64,000 nt of DNA from JAHECW01 sp964641415 (GCA_964641415.1 CAZXMW010000003.1:1-64000), one strand, 5' to 3'. Shown: positions 18,179 through 28,516, counted from the stretch's first letter. The notes: a model not told the origin generated them from the letters alone. Numbers and translations: made by a program.

Positions 18179-18895
18179 TTGGCCGACAGCACGATCGCGC
18201 GCACCGCGGCCGTCATCCTGGCTCGGAACGAGGCGCCGACCGTGGCCGAGGCCGTGACCGGCGCGCGTGCCCACGCGGCGCGGGTCGTGGTCATGGACGG
18301 GCACTCCACCGACCGGACGGCGGAGATCGCGCGGGACGCGGGAGCTGAAGTCTTCGCCGACCCCGGCACCGGCAAGGGCGGCGCGATTCGCGCCAGCCTC
18401 GAGCTGGTGAGGGAACCGGCCGTGGTCTTCATGGACGCCGATGGTTCCCACGACCCGGAGGACATCCCGCGCCTGGCGGCTCCGGTGCTCGACGGCACAG
18501 CTGATCTGTGTGTCGGGAGTCGTTTCACCGGCGGTTCGGAGGAGCTGTCGATGACCTTCGGTCAGCTGATTCGGACCATCGGCAACATCTCCATGAACGT
18601 CGCCATCAACACGCGCTGGAAGGTCGAGCTCACCGACACGCTGAACGGGTTTCGGGCTGGACGGCGCGATGCGCTGCTGGCGGTCGGGCTGCGGGCCGAC
18701 ATTCACACCATCGAGCAGGAGATGGTGATGAAGATGCTGCTCGGGGGCTTTCGGGTGGTCAACGTTCCGACACACGAGTATCCGCGACGTTTCGGCGACA
18801 GCCACATCAGAATCTGGCGCCAGTGGCCACGCTTCGTCGGCAACGTGGTCGCCCATCTCGTGCGACGCGATCGACCGCGGGCGGGCTCGGTGTGA
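18179..18895 (+). CDS. Family 2 glycosyltransferase, DPM1/DPG-synthase type
   Basis: A 238-residue GT-A transferase that probably moves a sugar from a nucleotide donor to polyprenyl phosphate at the inner face of the membrane. It has AVILARNEAPTVAEAV near the start, the metal-binding DAD in FMDADGSHDP, and the GSRFTGGS and NGFRAGRR segments. There are no C-terminal membrane helices, so it resembles the soluble DPM1-like form. The TTG at 18179 was chosen because AAGGAG lies 8 bases upstream; the longer reading includes non-coding-looking Arg/Pro-rich sequence. The lipid and sugar are not predictable. Confidence 0.87.
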   Translation: MADSTIARTAAVILARNEAPTVAEAVTGARAHAARVVVMDGHSTDRTAEIARDAGAEVFADPGTGKGGAIRASLELVREPAVVFMDADGSHDPEDIPRLAAPVLDGTADLCVGSRFTGGSEELSMTFGQLIRTIGNISMNVAINTRWKVELTDTLNGFRAGRRDALLAVGLRADIHTIEQEMVMKMLLGGFRVVNVPTHEYPRRFGDSHIRIWRQWPRFVGNVVAHLVRRDRPRAGSV

Positions 18896-19123
18896 GTCGT
18901 TCACCCGACGACCGGTTCATCCCGCGGCCGCGATGTTCTCGGATCCCGCGCGCCGGCTCGCTGCGCTGTCGGGCACGCCCCGCCGGTCGCCTCGTCCGGG
19001 AGTGGAAGCATCGTCCCCGGGGCAGTCGCAGAGACCAAAGGTCCGGGTCCCGCGGTCGCGCTGCCTGGTGTATCCTCGCGACAGCTTCAGCCGGCTGATC
19101 GAGCGTGTCGGTGAGGAGGGCAG

Positions 19124-19789
19124 ATGAAACCGAACCGTGCCGCGTGGTTGTTCGCCGCCGGGCTGGCGTGGCTGGTGCTTCGCGGCGTGCTGGTTCAGGC
19201 GTTCCCGGCGCTCGGCACCGAGCACGCGACCCGCGAGGGCGGGATGTTTCTCATCATGCCCCTGATCTCGGTGGCGGCCGGTCTCGCGGTGCCGCTGTTT
19301 TTCTTCGCCTTTCTCCGCCACCATCGGTTTGACCGCCAGCTCGGGCTTCGGGCGGCGACCATGGTCGCGTTGGCGATGTCGCTGCTGTCATCGGTCGTGA
19401 TGGTCCACTCGCTGACCGAGGCAGTGCGCGGGGTCGGCCCCGCCGACGGGATCATTGCAACCACGGCGCCGTGGTTGATGCAGGCGGTGCCGGCCGGTTT
19501 CATCCTGTCGGTTTTCCTGTTCCTGGTTGCGTTCGCTGTGCAGTGCCCGAGCGAGCAGAGTCTCAGGCGTACCGCGGTGATCGCCGCGGTCGGGTCGCTG
19601 GTGCCGATCCTGCTGATGACCGGTTGGCTGATCCACGCCAACGTCGACGGCGCGCTGCCCTGGTTCCCCGCGCTGAGCCAGAGCATCGCGGTCAAGGTGC
19701 TCGGGTTGGCTGCCGCCGGTGCGCTGCTGCTCTTCCTCGAGAGCTTCGCCCGAGGGTACGATGCGAGGCCCGCGACCGATCTGAGCTGA
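19124..19789 (+). CDS. Hypothetical integral membrane protein
   Basis: A 221-residue inner-membrane protein with about six hydrophobic segments (near residues 7-25, 42-63, 74-95, 112-133, 148-165 and 183-205). It has a good ribosome site (GAGGAGGG) 3 bases before the ATG and a TATCCT -10-like box about 50 bases upstream. I do not recognise a family. The next gene is a diguanylate cyclase on the same strand, about 145 bases downstream. Confidence 0.8.
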   Translation: MKPNRAAWLFAAGLAWLVLRGVLVQAFPALGTEHATREGGMFLIMPLISVAAGLAVPLFFFAFLRHHRFDRQLGLRAATMVALAMSLLSSVVMVHSLTEAVRGVGPADGIIATTAPWLMQAVPAGFILSVFLFLVAFAVQCPSEQSLRRTAVIAAVGSLVPILLMTGWLIHANVDGALPWFPALSQSIAVKVLGLAAAGALLLFLESFARGYDARPATDLS

Positions 19790-19935
19790 GGGCGACCGAC
19801 AGCCGGGGCTGGTTCTGGCGCAAACGGTTCAAGAGCGTTACACTCGGTTCGACGTATGCAACTCAAGAAACGCTCGGCAGCGGCACGGGGCGGGCTTCGA
19901 ATGAAGACTGGTTGCCTGTGAGTCTCGAGGATCTG

Positions 19936-21285
19936 ATGCTCTGGCCGACGGCCGCCATGATCGTCTTGGCAGCGGCGCCGGTGCTTGTGCTGGTCATCAT
20001 CGCCCTGGCGTCCAGGCTTCGATCGGCTACGCCGCCACCGCTGCCCCAGATCCAGCCGGGCAACGGCGCCATCGACCGCTCGACCCGGCGGCTCGAACGC
20101 GATCTGGAGGGCCAGGCCGAGTTCCTGCACGTTTTCTCGAGCCTTCTCGGCGAGCTCCATGCTCAGCGCCAGATTCGCCAGATTCCGCCGACTCTGGTCA
20201 ACGCCATGGTCAGGATGTTCCGCCCGGAGGTGGCGGTGGTCCTGGTCCGGCGCCGCAGCACCATCACCGAACCGGATCGGGAGAACCGACTCATCGTGGC
20301 CGCGATCTCGACCTCGCAGCGCCAGATGCGGGTCGGGATGGAGGTTCGGATGGGCGAGGGACCGCTCGGCATCGCCGCAGCGCGGCAGCGGGTCATGGTC
20401 CGCAAGGACTTCGACGAGGAACGGGCGCTGTCCTATCCGGTCATCCAGTCGTCCCGTCAACCGGACTTCGACGTCGTGGCGCCGATGATTGCGGGCGAAG
20501 ACACCATCGGCGTCGTGGCCATCGCGCGGCCCGAGCGGCACCACTCGAGCGAGAAGGAAATGGTCGAGATGATCGCCCGCCTCGGCGCGCTGACCTGGAC
20601 CAATCTCGAGGCGTTCCGCAACGTCGAGATTGCCGCGGAGGTCGACGGGCTGACCGGGATCTTCAACAAGGCCGCATTGCTGGTCAAGCTCAGCGAAGCC
20701 GTCTTCGACTCCCGGAACAACGGCGAGAAGGTGTCGATCTTCCTGTTCGACATCGATTTTTTCAAGAACTACAACGACATGAACGGACACCTGGTCGGCG
20801 ACCGACTGCTGCGGCTGCTCGCCAAGCTGGTCAAGGACAGCGTGCGATCCGATGACTACTTCGGGCGCTTCGGGGGTGAGGAGTTCGTGCTCGTCATGCC
20901 CGGCAGGTCGGCGAGCCAGGCGATGTCGGCGGCCGAGGTGATCCGTCAGCGTATCGAGGAGTACCCCTTCGAGGGCGAGGCGCAACAGCCCGAGGGTCGA
21001 GTGACGATCTCGGGCGGGGTCGCCTGTTTCCCGGATGACGCCGACGACAGCGTCGAGCTGCTGCGCAACGCCGACATCGCCCTGTACGAGGCAAAGAACT
21101 CGGGCCGAAACCGGGTTTTTCGTGCCGAACCGACCGGCCTCAACCCCGCCATCGGCCGACCCGGCTCGGAGCACGACCGAGCCCCCTCCGACGGGCCGGA
21201 CGGGACGAGCCCGACGGAGATGGACCCGACGGACGAGGACGAGCTGGTCACCGGCGAGCAGGACCGGATACAATCCCGGGTATGA
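19936..21285 (+). CDS. Membrane-anchored GAF-GGDEF diguanylate cyclase
   Basis: Makes cyclic di-GMP from two GTP. The 449-residue protein has one N-terminal membrane helix (about 3-25), a coiled linker, a GAF-like sensor domain (about 75-230) and a GGDEF domain whose active site reads GGEEF at residues 313-317. An RSDD sequence five residues upstream of it is a complete RxxD inhibitory site, so the enzyme is probably product-inhibited. A polar Pro/Asp/Glu-rich tail of about 50 residues ends the protein. A GTG at 19918 is an alternative start; the ATG at 19936 was preferred for a GAGG ribosome site 5 bases before it. The stop overlaps the STAS gene by 4 bases. Confidence 0.9.
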   Translation: MLWPTAAMIVLAAAPVLVLVIIALASRLRSATPPPLPQIQPGNGAIDRSTRRLERDLEGQAEFLHVFSSLLGELHAQRQIRQIPPTLVNAMVRMFRPEVAVVLVRRRSTITEPDRENRLIVAAISTSQRQMRVGMEVRMGEGPLGIAAARQRVMVRKDFDEERALSYPVIQSSRQPDFDVVAPMIAGEDTIGVVAIARPERHHSSEKEMVEMIARLGALTWTNLEAFRNVEIAAEVDGLTGIFNKAALLVKLSEAVFDSRNNGEKVSIFLFDIDFFKNYNDMNGHLVGDRLLRLLAKLVKDSVRSDDYFGRFGGEEFVLVMPGRSASQAMSAAEVIRQRIEEYPFEGEAQQPEGRVTISGGVACFPDDADDSVELLRNADIALYEAKNSGRNRVFRAEPTGLNPAIGRPGSEHDRAPSDGPDGTSPTEMDPTDEDELVTGEQDRIQSRV

Positions 21286-21620
21286 AGGTCGATGTCCGCC
21301 ATGTCGAGGATGTGATCATTGTCGATCTCGAGGGGCGCCTGGTCATGGGCGTCGGCGACGAGCTTCTGCGTGACGTCATGAACGAGGTCATCGCCGAGGG
21401 CTGGACGAAGATCGTGCTGAATCTGCGGGACGTGTCGATCATCGACAGCTCCGGGATCGGCGAGGTCGTGTCGAGCTGGAAGCTGGCGCAGCGCTTCGGC
21501 GGCAAGGTCAAGCTCCTGCGTCCGGCGCCCGAGGTCCGGCGCACGCTCCGGCTGACCCAGCTGCTGCCTCTGCTCGAGGTCTTCAGCGACGAGAAAGAGG
21601 CCGTGTCGAGCTTCGATTGA
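21282..21620 (+). CDS. STAS-domain anti-sigma factor antagonist
   Basis: A 112-residue single STAS domain of the SpoIIAA/RsbV type, which binds and releases partner switch kinases or anti-sigma factors according to phosphorylation. The phosphorylatable Ser lies in IIDSSGIGE. Its ATG overlaps the stop of the diguanylate cyclase (ATGA at 21282-21285), so the two products are made together and may act in one signalling pathway. No RsbW-type kinase is nearby. A second STAS gene lies at 43532-43876. Confidence 0.9.
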   Translation: MKVDVRHVEDVIIVDLEGRLVMGVGDELLRDVMNEVIAEGWTKIVLNLRDVSIIDSSGIGEVVSSWKLAQRFGGKVKLLRPAPEVRRTLRLTQLLPLLEVFSDEKEAVSSFD

Positions 21621-21679
21621 TCGCCGACCCCGGTTGATCATCGGAGCGTGGGTGCAGTGTCGACCCAACGGGAGGTGTG

Positions 21680-22864
<1,185 letters not shown>

Positions 22865-22880
22865 CCGATCACGATCCGTT

Positions 22881-23744
22881 GTGCCGACCGCAGCCCCACC
22901 TCCCGCCGACGCGTGGACCGAGTGGGGAGGCGACGGGCCCCGGCTGGTCTTCAGCCACGCCAACGGCTTTCCGCCGGCGAGCTACCGAGCGCTGCTCGAC
23001 AGGCTGACGCCGAGCTTCGAGGTCGCGAGCTTCGCCCATCGGCCCCTCTGGTCGGATGAAGATCCGTCAGGGCTCCTGAGCTGGGAGCCCATGGCCGAGG
23101 ACCTTCGCGCGACGGTCGCCTCGCGCCGCGAGCGACCCGTGGTCGGCGTCGGCCACAGTCTCGGCGGAGTGCTGTGCAGCTTGGCGGCTGCCAGGGAGCC
23201 GGGTCTGTTCGCCGCTCTCGTACTGCTCGATCCGGTGGTCTTCTCGGGCCTCCGCTCGTTGGTCTGGGGCTGGTCGAAACGGCTCGGACTCGGCGACCGG
23301 TTCCCGCTGGCCCGGATTGCCGCGCGCCGCCGCGACCGGTGGCCTGATCGGGAGTCGGTCCGACGGAGCTGGCGGGAGCGGCCGGTGTTCGCGAGCTGGC
23401 ACCCCAGGGCCTTCGACGACTACCTCGACGCGGGGCTGACCGAGATGCCGGACGGCGGAGTGCGACTGCGCTACCCGCGGCTCTGGGAGGCACGGATCTT
23501 CGAGATCTGTCCGCACGACCTGTGGCGCGATTTGCGCCGCACCGATGTGCCGGTGCTGGTGGTCCGCGGCGAGACCTCGGACACCCTGCTGCGCGGCGCG
23601 GCACGGCGGCTGGTTCGAAACATGCCGGACGCGACGCTCGTCGAGCTCGAGGGCACGTCGCATTTCCTGCCCATGGAGCAGCCGGACGAGGTCGCGCGGT
23701 TCGTGGTGGAGTTCGCGGAGAAGATCCTGGGTCGAGAGTCGTGA
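22881..23744 (+). CDS. Alpha/beta hydrolase
   Basis: A 287-residue alpha/beta hydrolase fold enzyme. The oxyanion stretch is FSHANGFPPASY, the nucleophile elbow GHSLGG, the acid lies near the VLVVRGETSDTL strand, and the catalytic His is in TSHFLPMEQP. It starts with GTG 16 bases after kbl and probably shares its transcript. The substrate is unknown; the fold covers esterases, lactonases and epoxide hydrolases. Confidence 0.85.
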   Translation: MPTAAPPPADAWTEWGGDGPRLVFSHANGFPPASYRALLDRLTPSFEVASFAHRPLWSDEDPSGLLSWEPMAEDLRATVASRRERPVVGVGHSLGGVLCSLAAAREPGLFAALVLLDPVVFSGLRSLVWGWSKRLGLGDRFPLARIAARRRDRWPDRESVRRSWRERPVFASWHPRAFDDYLDAGLTEMPDGGVRLRYPRLWEARIFEICPHDLWRDLRRTDVPVLVVRGETSDTLLRGAARRLVRNMPDATLVELEGTSHFLPMEQPDEVARFVVEFAEKILGRES

Positions 23745-24389
23745 ATCGGGAGACCTGAGTCGCGCGCCGTCGCCGGTCCTGATTGCCGATGCCGTCGGTG
23801 ATCGAGGACGCTGATCGCGGGATCGGAAACCCGCGCTCGGCTGGCGAGCGAGTCAGGCCAACGTCGCGCCATCGAGGTTGGCTCTGACCGCAGCCCGGCG
23901 GGGGCGTGGTCGCCGCGGGCGGAGCCCGCGAGCACGGGCACGGGCACGGGCACAGAAACGGATACGGATACGGACACGGACACGGACACGGACACGGATA
24001 CGGACACGGATACGGATACGGATACGGATACGGATACGGACACGGATACGGATACGGACACGGATACGAATACGGACACGAATGCGCCGGCCGGGAGGAC
24101 CGATCGCTGGCGGTTCGAGGTGTCGGCCGGTGACGGTCGGCCGCCGGTGCTGGTCGCCGCCGGCGTCGATCCCGTCGAGAACGCCCTGCTGGGTCGCTGG
24201 TCCGGTGCCGACCCGACCCTCGACTACAGGCTGCGGACCGTCTTCACCGACAGACTGGGCCGCACACTCGTCGGCACCGTGGTCGTGCCGGGCAGCCGCA
24301 CTCGAGTGCGGTAGCGCAGGTCTCGCCTGCCCACGACTGTTGTGGGCCGGAACGATGACGGCCCACACCCTCATCGGCAGGCCGGGTAT
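23745..24389 (+). other. Gene-poor 645-base gap between convergent genes
   Basis: No convincing gene. It holds the 25-unit hexamer array (23936-24085). One frame is open from 23802 to 24314 and reads the array as Thr-Asp repeats. After the array this frame gives a protein-like segment of about 70 residues (RWRFEVSAGDG... to GTVVVPGSRTRVR), but the only usable start is a GTG at 24120 without a ribosome site. It may be the tail of a decayed or repeat-disrupted gene. Confidence 0.5.
23936..24085 (+). repeat. Hexanucleotide array, 25 units (GGATAC/GGACAC/GGGCAC)
   Basis: Three GGGCAC, one AGAAAC, then 20 units from 23960 to 24079 (12 GGATAC, 7 GGACAC and one GAATAC), then GAATGC, all in perfect 6-base register. 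Every frame stays open: Thr-Asp, Arg-Ile/Arg-Thr and Gly-Tyr/Gly-His on the plus strand, Val-Ser on the minus strand. It lies between convergent genes. Confidence 0.97.
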
Positions 24390-25175
24390 TCATGCTCCGC
24401 GACCGGGAGGTTCGGGCTTCCTGGCCGCGAACAGCAGGCCGACGCCCCACGGGACGCCGTCAAAGAGGCGATCGATGTTGAATGCCGCGCGAAACGCGTT
24501 GACCAACCACCGCCTCCTGCCGAGCCCGGCAACCCGCGCCAGGGACGGGTCATCCTCGAGCTTCCCCCGGTTGTGCAGCCGGCGGCGGTTGACGCGCTTC
24601 ATGAAGACATCGTCGTAGAGTCTGAGCACCGGCCAGCCCCACACCGTGACCTCGGGCTCGAGCCCGGCGTCGGCGAGCAGCGCCTCCATCTGGTTCTTGA
24701 CGTAGCGCCGCAGGTGTCCGCCCCAGTCATCCCAGTCCGACCACTGTCCCGGGTCGGCCGGCACCGTGCCGCACAGCCAGCCGCCGGGCGCGAGCACCCG
24801 GGCGAGATCCGCGGCCGCGGCCGCATCATCCGGTATGTGCTCGAGGGTCTCGGCCGACGTGGCGCCTCGAAAGGTCCCGTCGGCGAACGGGAGTCGGGCG
24901 ATGTCGGCAACCACGGGAAGGACCGACGCGCTGAGCCCCGCCAGATCGGCCCGATGGGCGACGACTGCGAGGGAGCGAAGCGAGGCATCGGCCGCCGCCA
25001 CCGTGAAACCCTGACGGGCCAGGGTCAAGCTCAGCGAGCCGACTCCTGCGGCGCACTCCAGGTGCAACCCGGATGAAGCGACCCGGCGGGTCAAGGCTCG
25101 TTCGAGCCGGCCCTCCCGGTGGGCGTGACGCGGCCCGAAGAACTCGGGATCTGCGCCCCATTCGGCTTTGCCCAT
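24390..25175 (-). CDS. SAM-dependent methyltransferase, class I
   Basis: A 261-residue methyltransferase. The SAM-binding motif I is ECAAGVGSLSLTLA, motif II ends in the acidic residue of VAAADAS, and motif IV lies around PFADGTFRGATSAETLEHI, typical of the Methyltransf_11 group. The start codon ATG at 25175 follows a GAGAGGG stretch. It lies 52 bases downstream of the radical SAM gene on the same strand and may be co-transcribed. The substrate is not predictable; a small molecule or lipid is as likely as a macromolecule. Confidence 0.85.
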   Translation of the reverse strand: MGKAEWGADPEFFGPRHAHREGRLERALTRRVASSGLHLECAAGVGSLSLTLARQGFTVAAADASLRSLAVVAHRADLAGLSASVLPVVADIARLPFADGTFRGATSAETLEHIPDDAAAAADLARVLAPGGWLCGTVPADPGQWSDWDDWGGHLRRYVKNQMEALLADAGLEPEVTVWGWPVLRLYDDVFMKRVNRRRLHNRGKLEDDPSLARVAGLGRRRWLVNAFRAAFNIDRLFDGVPWGVGLLFAARKPEPPGRGA

Positions 25176-25227
25176 GGTCCAACCCTCTCAGCCGCGCGCG
25201 CCGAAGATGCCCGGCTGAAGCCGGCAC

Positions 25228-26160
25228 CTATCGATTGATGATCTTCCGAGCGACCCGCTTGACCGGCAGCACACGGTCGAGGGAGTGCCCGATCCGGATC
25301 AGCTGGTCGACCACAACCGCCGACCCGGTGCTGTTCTTGTAGCACTCACCGCAGCGGGGCAAAGTGTCGAAGTCGCGCGCCTTGAACGCGGCCATGAGCT
25401 CGGGAATGCGATCCGATGCAAGGATCTCCTTGACCGTCTGCATCTTCATGTCGCCGATGGCCTGCGCTCCGTCATAGTCGTAGCAGCAGTGCGTCACCCG
25501 ACCGTCCGAGAGCACCACGAACCAGCGAAACGGATAGCCCTGGAAGCACCCGTAGTAGCGCTCGTGAAGATCGGTCTCGTCGGTGGTGTCGAGCCCCTCG
25601 CAGGTTTTCTCGATGATTGCAGCCTGCGGATAGCGATCGAGATCGAAGAAGCGCTCGAAGTCGCGCACCGTCTCGTCGGCGGTCTTGAGCGACACCATCT
25701 TCTGGATCTCGACCCGGATGTCGTGGCCCTTGGAGAGCTCGAGGAAGGTCCTGATGTTGGCGACGACCTCGTCGAAGCTCCCGCCCCGACGAATCTCGGG
25801 ATAAATCTCGGGCGTGACGGTGTCGACGCACAGCCGGATTCGTTCGAGCGAGGTCGCGAGCAGCTCACGACCGTAGGCCTCGTCGAGCATCATCACGTTG
25901 GTCGACACGCCGGTGCCGGGGAACAGGTCGATGGCCTCGGCGAGCCGGGGATACAGCAGCGGTTCGCCCATCTCGTGCAGCCACCGGACCCTCATGTCGT
26001 GGTCGCGAAAGTCGGCGGCGATCTTCTCGACCAGCCACCAGGGCATGTCGTCCTCGGGCCGACCGAGGTTGCCCATGGGGCACATCCCGCAGCGCAGATT
26101 GCAGCGGCTGGTCAGCTCGACGCCGATCTTTGCGGAACGATGATCGAGAATCGGTCTCAC
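25228..26160 (-). CDS. Radical SAM/SPASM-domain protein
   Basis: A 310-residue radical SAM enzyme. The [4Fe-4S] motif is CNLRCGMC near residue 20. A SPASM-like C-terminal region follows with Cys in YYGCFQGYPF, THCCYDYDGA and LPRCGECYKN, enough for an auxiliary cluster. Such proteins modify peptides or cofactors, and many act on cell-surface or lipid pathways; no precursor peptide gene is visible next door. The GTG start at 26160 is preceded at 7 bases by the extended -10 TGCTACACT, so the message is probably leaderless. Confidence 0.88.
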   Translation of the reverse strand: MRPILDHRSAKIGVELTSRCNLRCGMCPMGNLGRPEDDMPWWLVEKIAADFRDHDMRVRWLHEMGEPLLYPRLAEAIDLFPGTGVSTNVMMLDEAYGRELLATSLERIRLCVDTVTPEIYPEIRRGGSFDEVVANIRTFLELSKGHDIRVEIQKMVSLKTADETVRDFERFFDLDRYPQAAIIEKTCEGLDTTDETDLHERYYGCFQGYPFRWFVVLSDGRVTHCCYDYDGAQAIGDMKMQTVKEILASDRIPELMAAFKARDFDTLPRCGECYKNSTGSAVVVDQLIRIGHSLDRVLPVKRVARKIINR

Positions 26161-26167
26161 ATACGGG

Positions 26168-26176
26168 AGTGTAGCA
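26168..26176 (-). promoter_or_regulatory. Extended -10 box TGCTACACT of the radical SAM gene
   Basis: Minus-strand TGnTAnnnT box ending 7 bases before the GTG at 26160. It is back to back with the box for rnd. Confidence 0.45.
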
Positions 26177-26197
26177 TGCGGCGGTGCGACGGGAGCT

Positions 26198-26206
26198 TGC
26201 TACCAT
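26198..26206 (+). promoter_or_regulatory. Extended -10 box TGCTACCAT of the RNase D gene
   Basis: TGnTAnnnT box ending 7 bases before the ATG at 26214, with no ribosome site between, so a leaderless transcript is predicted. Confidence 0.45.
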
Positions 26207-26213
26207 CCGAACC

Positions 26214-27353
26214 ATGTCGAAGGGCCTGCAGCCGATCTGGGTCGACACCACCGACGGCATTGCCGCCGTGGCGGACGCCTGCGCGACCCAGGGGACAATG
26301 GCCCTCGACACCGAGGCCGACTCGCTTCATTCCTACTATCACAAGACCTGTTTGATTCAGGCCACGGCCGACGGCGGCAACTTCGTCATCGACCCCCTCG
26401 CCCTTGCGGCCGACGAGCTGCGCCCACTCTGGCGGTTGGTCGAGGATCCTTCAATTCCGGTGCTGATGCACGGCGCCGACTACGACCTGAGGGTTCTCGA
26501 TCGCGATTTTGGGGTTCGGATCCGCGGTCTCAAGGATACCCAGACCATGGCGATGCTGCTCGGCGAGCCCAAGACCGGCCTCGCAGCGCTGCTCGACAAG
26601 GAGCTCGACGTGAGGTTGGACAAGCGACACCAGCGGGCCGACTGGGGGCGCCGACCGCTGACCCGATCGCAGATCGTCTATGCCGCTGCCGACACCGCCC
26701 ACCTGGCCGAGCTCGCCGTCAGGTTGCGCGCCCGGCTCGATCAGCTCGGTCGGTGGTCGTGGGCCGTCGAGGAGTTCGCACGGCTCGAGCAGGTCCGCCA
26801 CGTCGAACCGGAGCCCGATCCCCTCGCCTTCGAGCGCGTCAAGGGAGTCCGGGCTCTGCGCGGGGCCGAGCGGAACCGGGCCTTTTCCCTTTATCGGTGG
26901 CGTGACGCCGAGGCCCGCCGGCTCGACATCCCGCCTTTCAAGGTGCTGGGCAACACACCGCTGGTGGAGCTTGCCCGCACTGCGCCGCGCACCGCTGCCG
27001 GGCTCGCCCGGGTCGATCAGCTCGGGCCGAAATTCGTCCGCCGTTGGGGCCATGAGGTGCTGGGAGCACTCGGACAGCCGGACGCCGCGCCCGGGTTGCA
27101 GCGGCCGTCGCGCAGGCCGGACCACCCGCCCCGGATCGTGCGCCGACTCAAGAGGCTGATCGCGGTCCGCGACCAGATCGCCGGCGAGCTCGAGCTGCAA
27201 CCCGGTCTCGTCTGTGCCCGGGCGTGCGCCGCGGCGGTGGCCGAGTGCGAGCCTGCACCCTCGTCGCCGGACGGGCTGGCGGCGGCCGGTCTGAGCGGCT
27301 GGCGGCTCGACCTCCTCGGCACCCGCTTTCTCGAGGTCCTCGCGAACGACTGA
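26214..27353 (+). CDS. rnd: Ribonuclease D
   Basis: A 3'-5' exonuclease that trims tRNA and other small RNA ends; 379 residues. DEDDy exonuclease residues: Asp and Glu in ALDTEADS, Asp in HGADYDLRVL, and Tyr and Asp in YAAADTAHL. An HRDC domain follows (about 215-285), with a second, weaker helical repeat at the C-terminus, matching the RNase D layout. The ATG at 26214 was chosen over an upstream GTG because the promoter-like box would lie inside the longer reading. Confidence 0.9.
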   Translation: MSKGLQPIWVDTTDGIAAVADACATQGTMALDTEADSLHSYYHKTCLIQATADGGNFVIDPLALAADELRPLWRLVEDPSIPVLMHGADYDLRVLDRDFGVRIRGLKDTQTMAMLLGEPKTGLAALLDKELDVRLDKRHQRADWGRRPLTRSQIVYAAADTAHLAELAVRLRARLDQLGRWSWAVEEFARLEQVRHVEPEPDPLAFERVKGVRALRGAERNRAFSLYRWRDAEARRLDIPPFKVLGNTPLVELARTAPRTAAGLARVDQLGPKFVRRWGHEVLGALGQPDAAPGLQRPSRRPDHPPRIVRRLKRLIAVRDQIAGELELQPGLVCARACAAAVAECEPAPSSPDGLAAAGLSGWRLDLLGTRFLEVLAND

Positions 27354-27400
27354 CGCGGGACATTCGTGCTACCCTGCGCGCCTGCAAATTCGGAGGCGCC

Positions 27401-28252
27401 ATGGCACTGCGAGACGAGACGCTGGCCTTCATCGGCTGCGGCATGATGGGCGAGGCGATGATCAAGGGGTTGCTGCGCGAGGCACTCGTCGATCCGCGCC
27501 AGATCATCGCGAGCCACCCTCGTGCCGAACGTTGCCTGGAGCTCGAGAACCGCTACGGCGTGCGGGTCACCAGTGACAATCGCGATGCCGCCGACGACGC
27601 CACGTTCATCATCCTCGCCGTCAAGCCGCAGTTTCTCGGCGACGTGGTGATCGATCTCGACGGTGCGGTGACGCTCTCCTCGACGCTGCTGAGCATCGTT
27701 GCCGGCGTACGGATGCAGCGCATCAGCGCCCAGCTCGGCGTGACCAGGGTGGTCCGTGCCATGCCCAACACGCCGGCTCAGATCGGGCGCGGCATCTCGG
27801 TGTGGACCGCTACCGACGACGTCGGTGACGGCGGCCGTGCCAAGGTGCGCGCGATCCTGTCCGCCCTCGGCGAAGACGAGTACGTCGTTCACGAGAACGA
27901 GCTCGACATGGCGACCGCGCTGAGCGGCACCGGGCCGGCCTACGTCTTTTTGTTCATGGAGGCGTTGATCGATGCCGGCGTCCACATGGGCTTTTCCCGC
28001 CGGGTCGCAGAACGGCTGGTCTTCGAGACCGTGCTCGGCTCGGCGGAGTTCGCCAAGGGCGCCCCCGAGCATCTGGCCAAGCTGCGCAACCAGGTCACCT
28101 CCCCCGGCGGAACCTCGGCCGAGGCCCAGTACCAGCTCGAGCGCGGCCGCCTGCGCACCGTCCTGTCCGATGCGGTCTGGGCGGCCTACCGCCGCTGCCA
28201 GCAGCTCGGTGGCGCCTCGGATGCCGCCGACAACGGCCGGCCGCTGAAGTAG
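27401..28252 (+). CDS. proC: Pyrroline-5-carboxylate reductase
   Basis: Last step of proline synthesis, reducing pyrroline-5-carboxylate with NAD(P)H. The 283-residue protein starts with the dinucleotide-binding GCGMMGEAMIKGL, has AVKPQ and RAMPNTPAQIGRG, and carries the C-terminal signature around ALSGTGPAYVFLFMEALIDAGV and VTSPGGTSAEA. GGAGG lies 5 bases before the ATG. An extended -10 box (TGCTACCCT, 27367-27375) lies upstream with a leader of about 20 bases. Confidence 0.96.
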   Translation: MALRDETLAFIGCGMMGEAMIKGLLREALVDPRQIIASHPRAERCLELENRYGVRVTSDNRDAADDATFIILAVKPQFLGDVVIDLDGAVTLSSTLLSIVAGVRMQRISAQLGVTRVVRAMPNTPAQIGRGISVWTATDDVGDGGRAKVRAILSALGEDEYVVHENELDMATALSGTGPAYVFLFMEALIDAGVHMGFSRRVAERLVFETVLGSAEFAKGAPEHLAKLRNQVTSPGGTSAEAQYQLERGRLRTVLSDAVWAAYRRCQQLGGASDAADNGRPLK

Positions 28253-28469
28253 GCGACGCACAGAGCATCCTGCGCGCCTTGATGATTCCCGGTCCGGACG
28301 ACCGGCCTTCCGGGGCGCGCCCGTTTTGGCGCTCAAGGAGACACTCCGCCGGGGACGCACCCGTCGCGAACCCGGGATTCGGTCGCCATTTCGCTGTCGC
28401 TGATCGCTGTCTCTGCCCGTGATGGCTGCCGCCGAGATCGGGCACGAACGCGGAAGCGGGCACACGAAA

Positions 28470-28491
28470 CCGGGGCGGTCGACCGCCCCGG
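28470..28491 (-). terminator. Perfect 22-base palindrome, probable terminator of the Spy-like gene
   Basis: A perfect GC-rich palindrome centred on the two bases of GTCGAC lies 25 bases after the stop of the gene at 28517-28987. On the minus strand it is followed by GTTTCG, a weak T stretch. It could also serve proC from the other side as a bidirectional element. Confidence 0.5.
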
Positions 28492-28516
28492 TCCCGAGAT
28501 CCTGCATTCGGCGCGA

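Noticed and set aside
23471..24374. Minus-strand frames through the array reading as Val-Ser or Arg-Ile repeats
   Set aside because: The repeats are open in every frame because of the hexamer period; flanking sequence is not protein-like on this strand.
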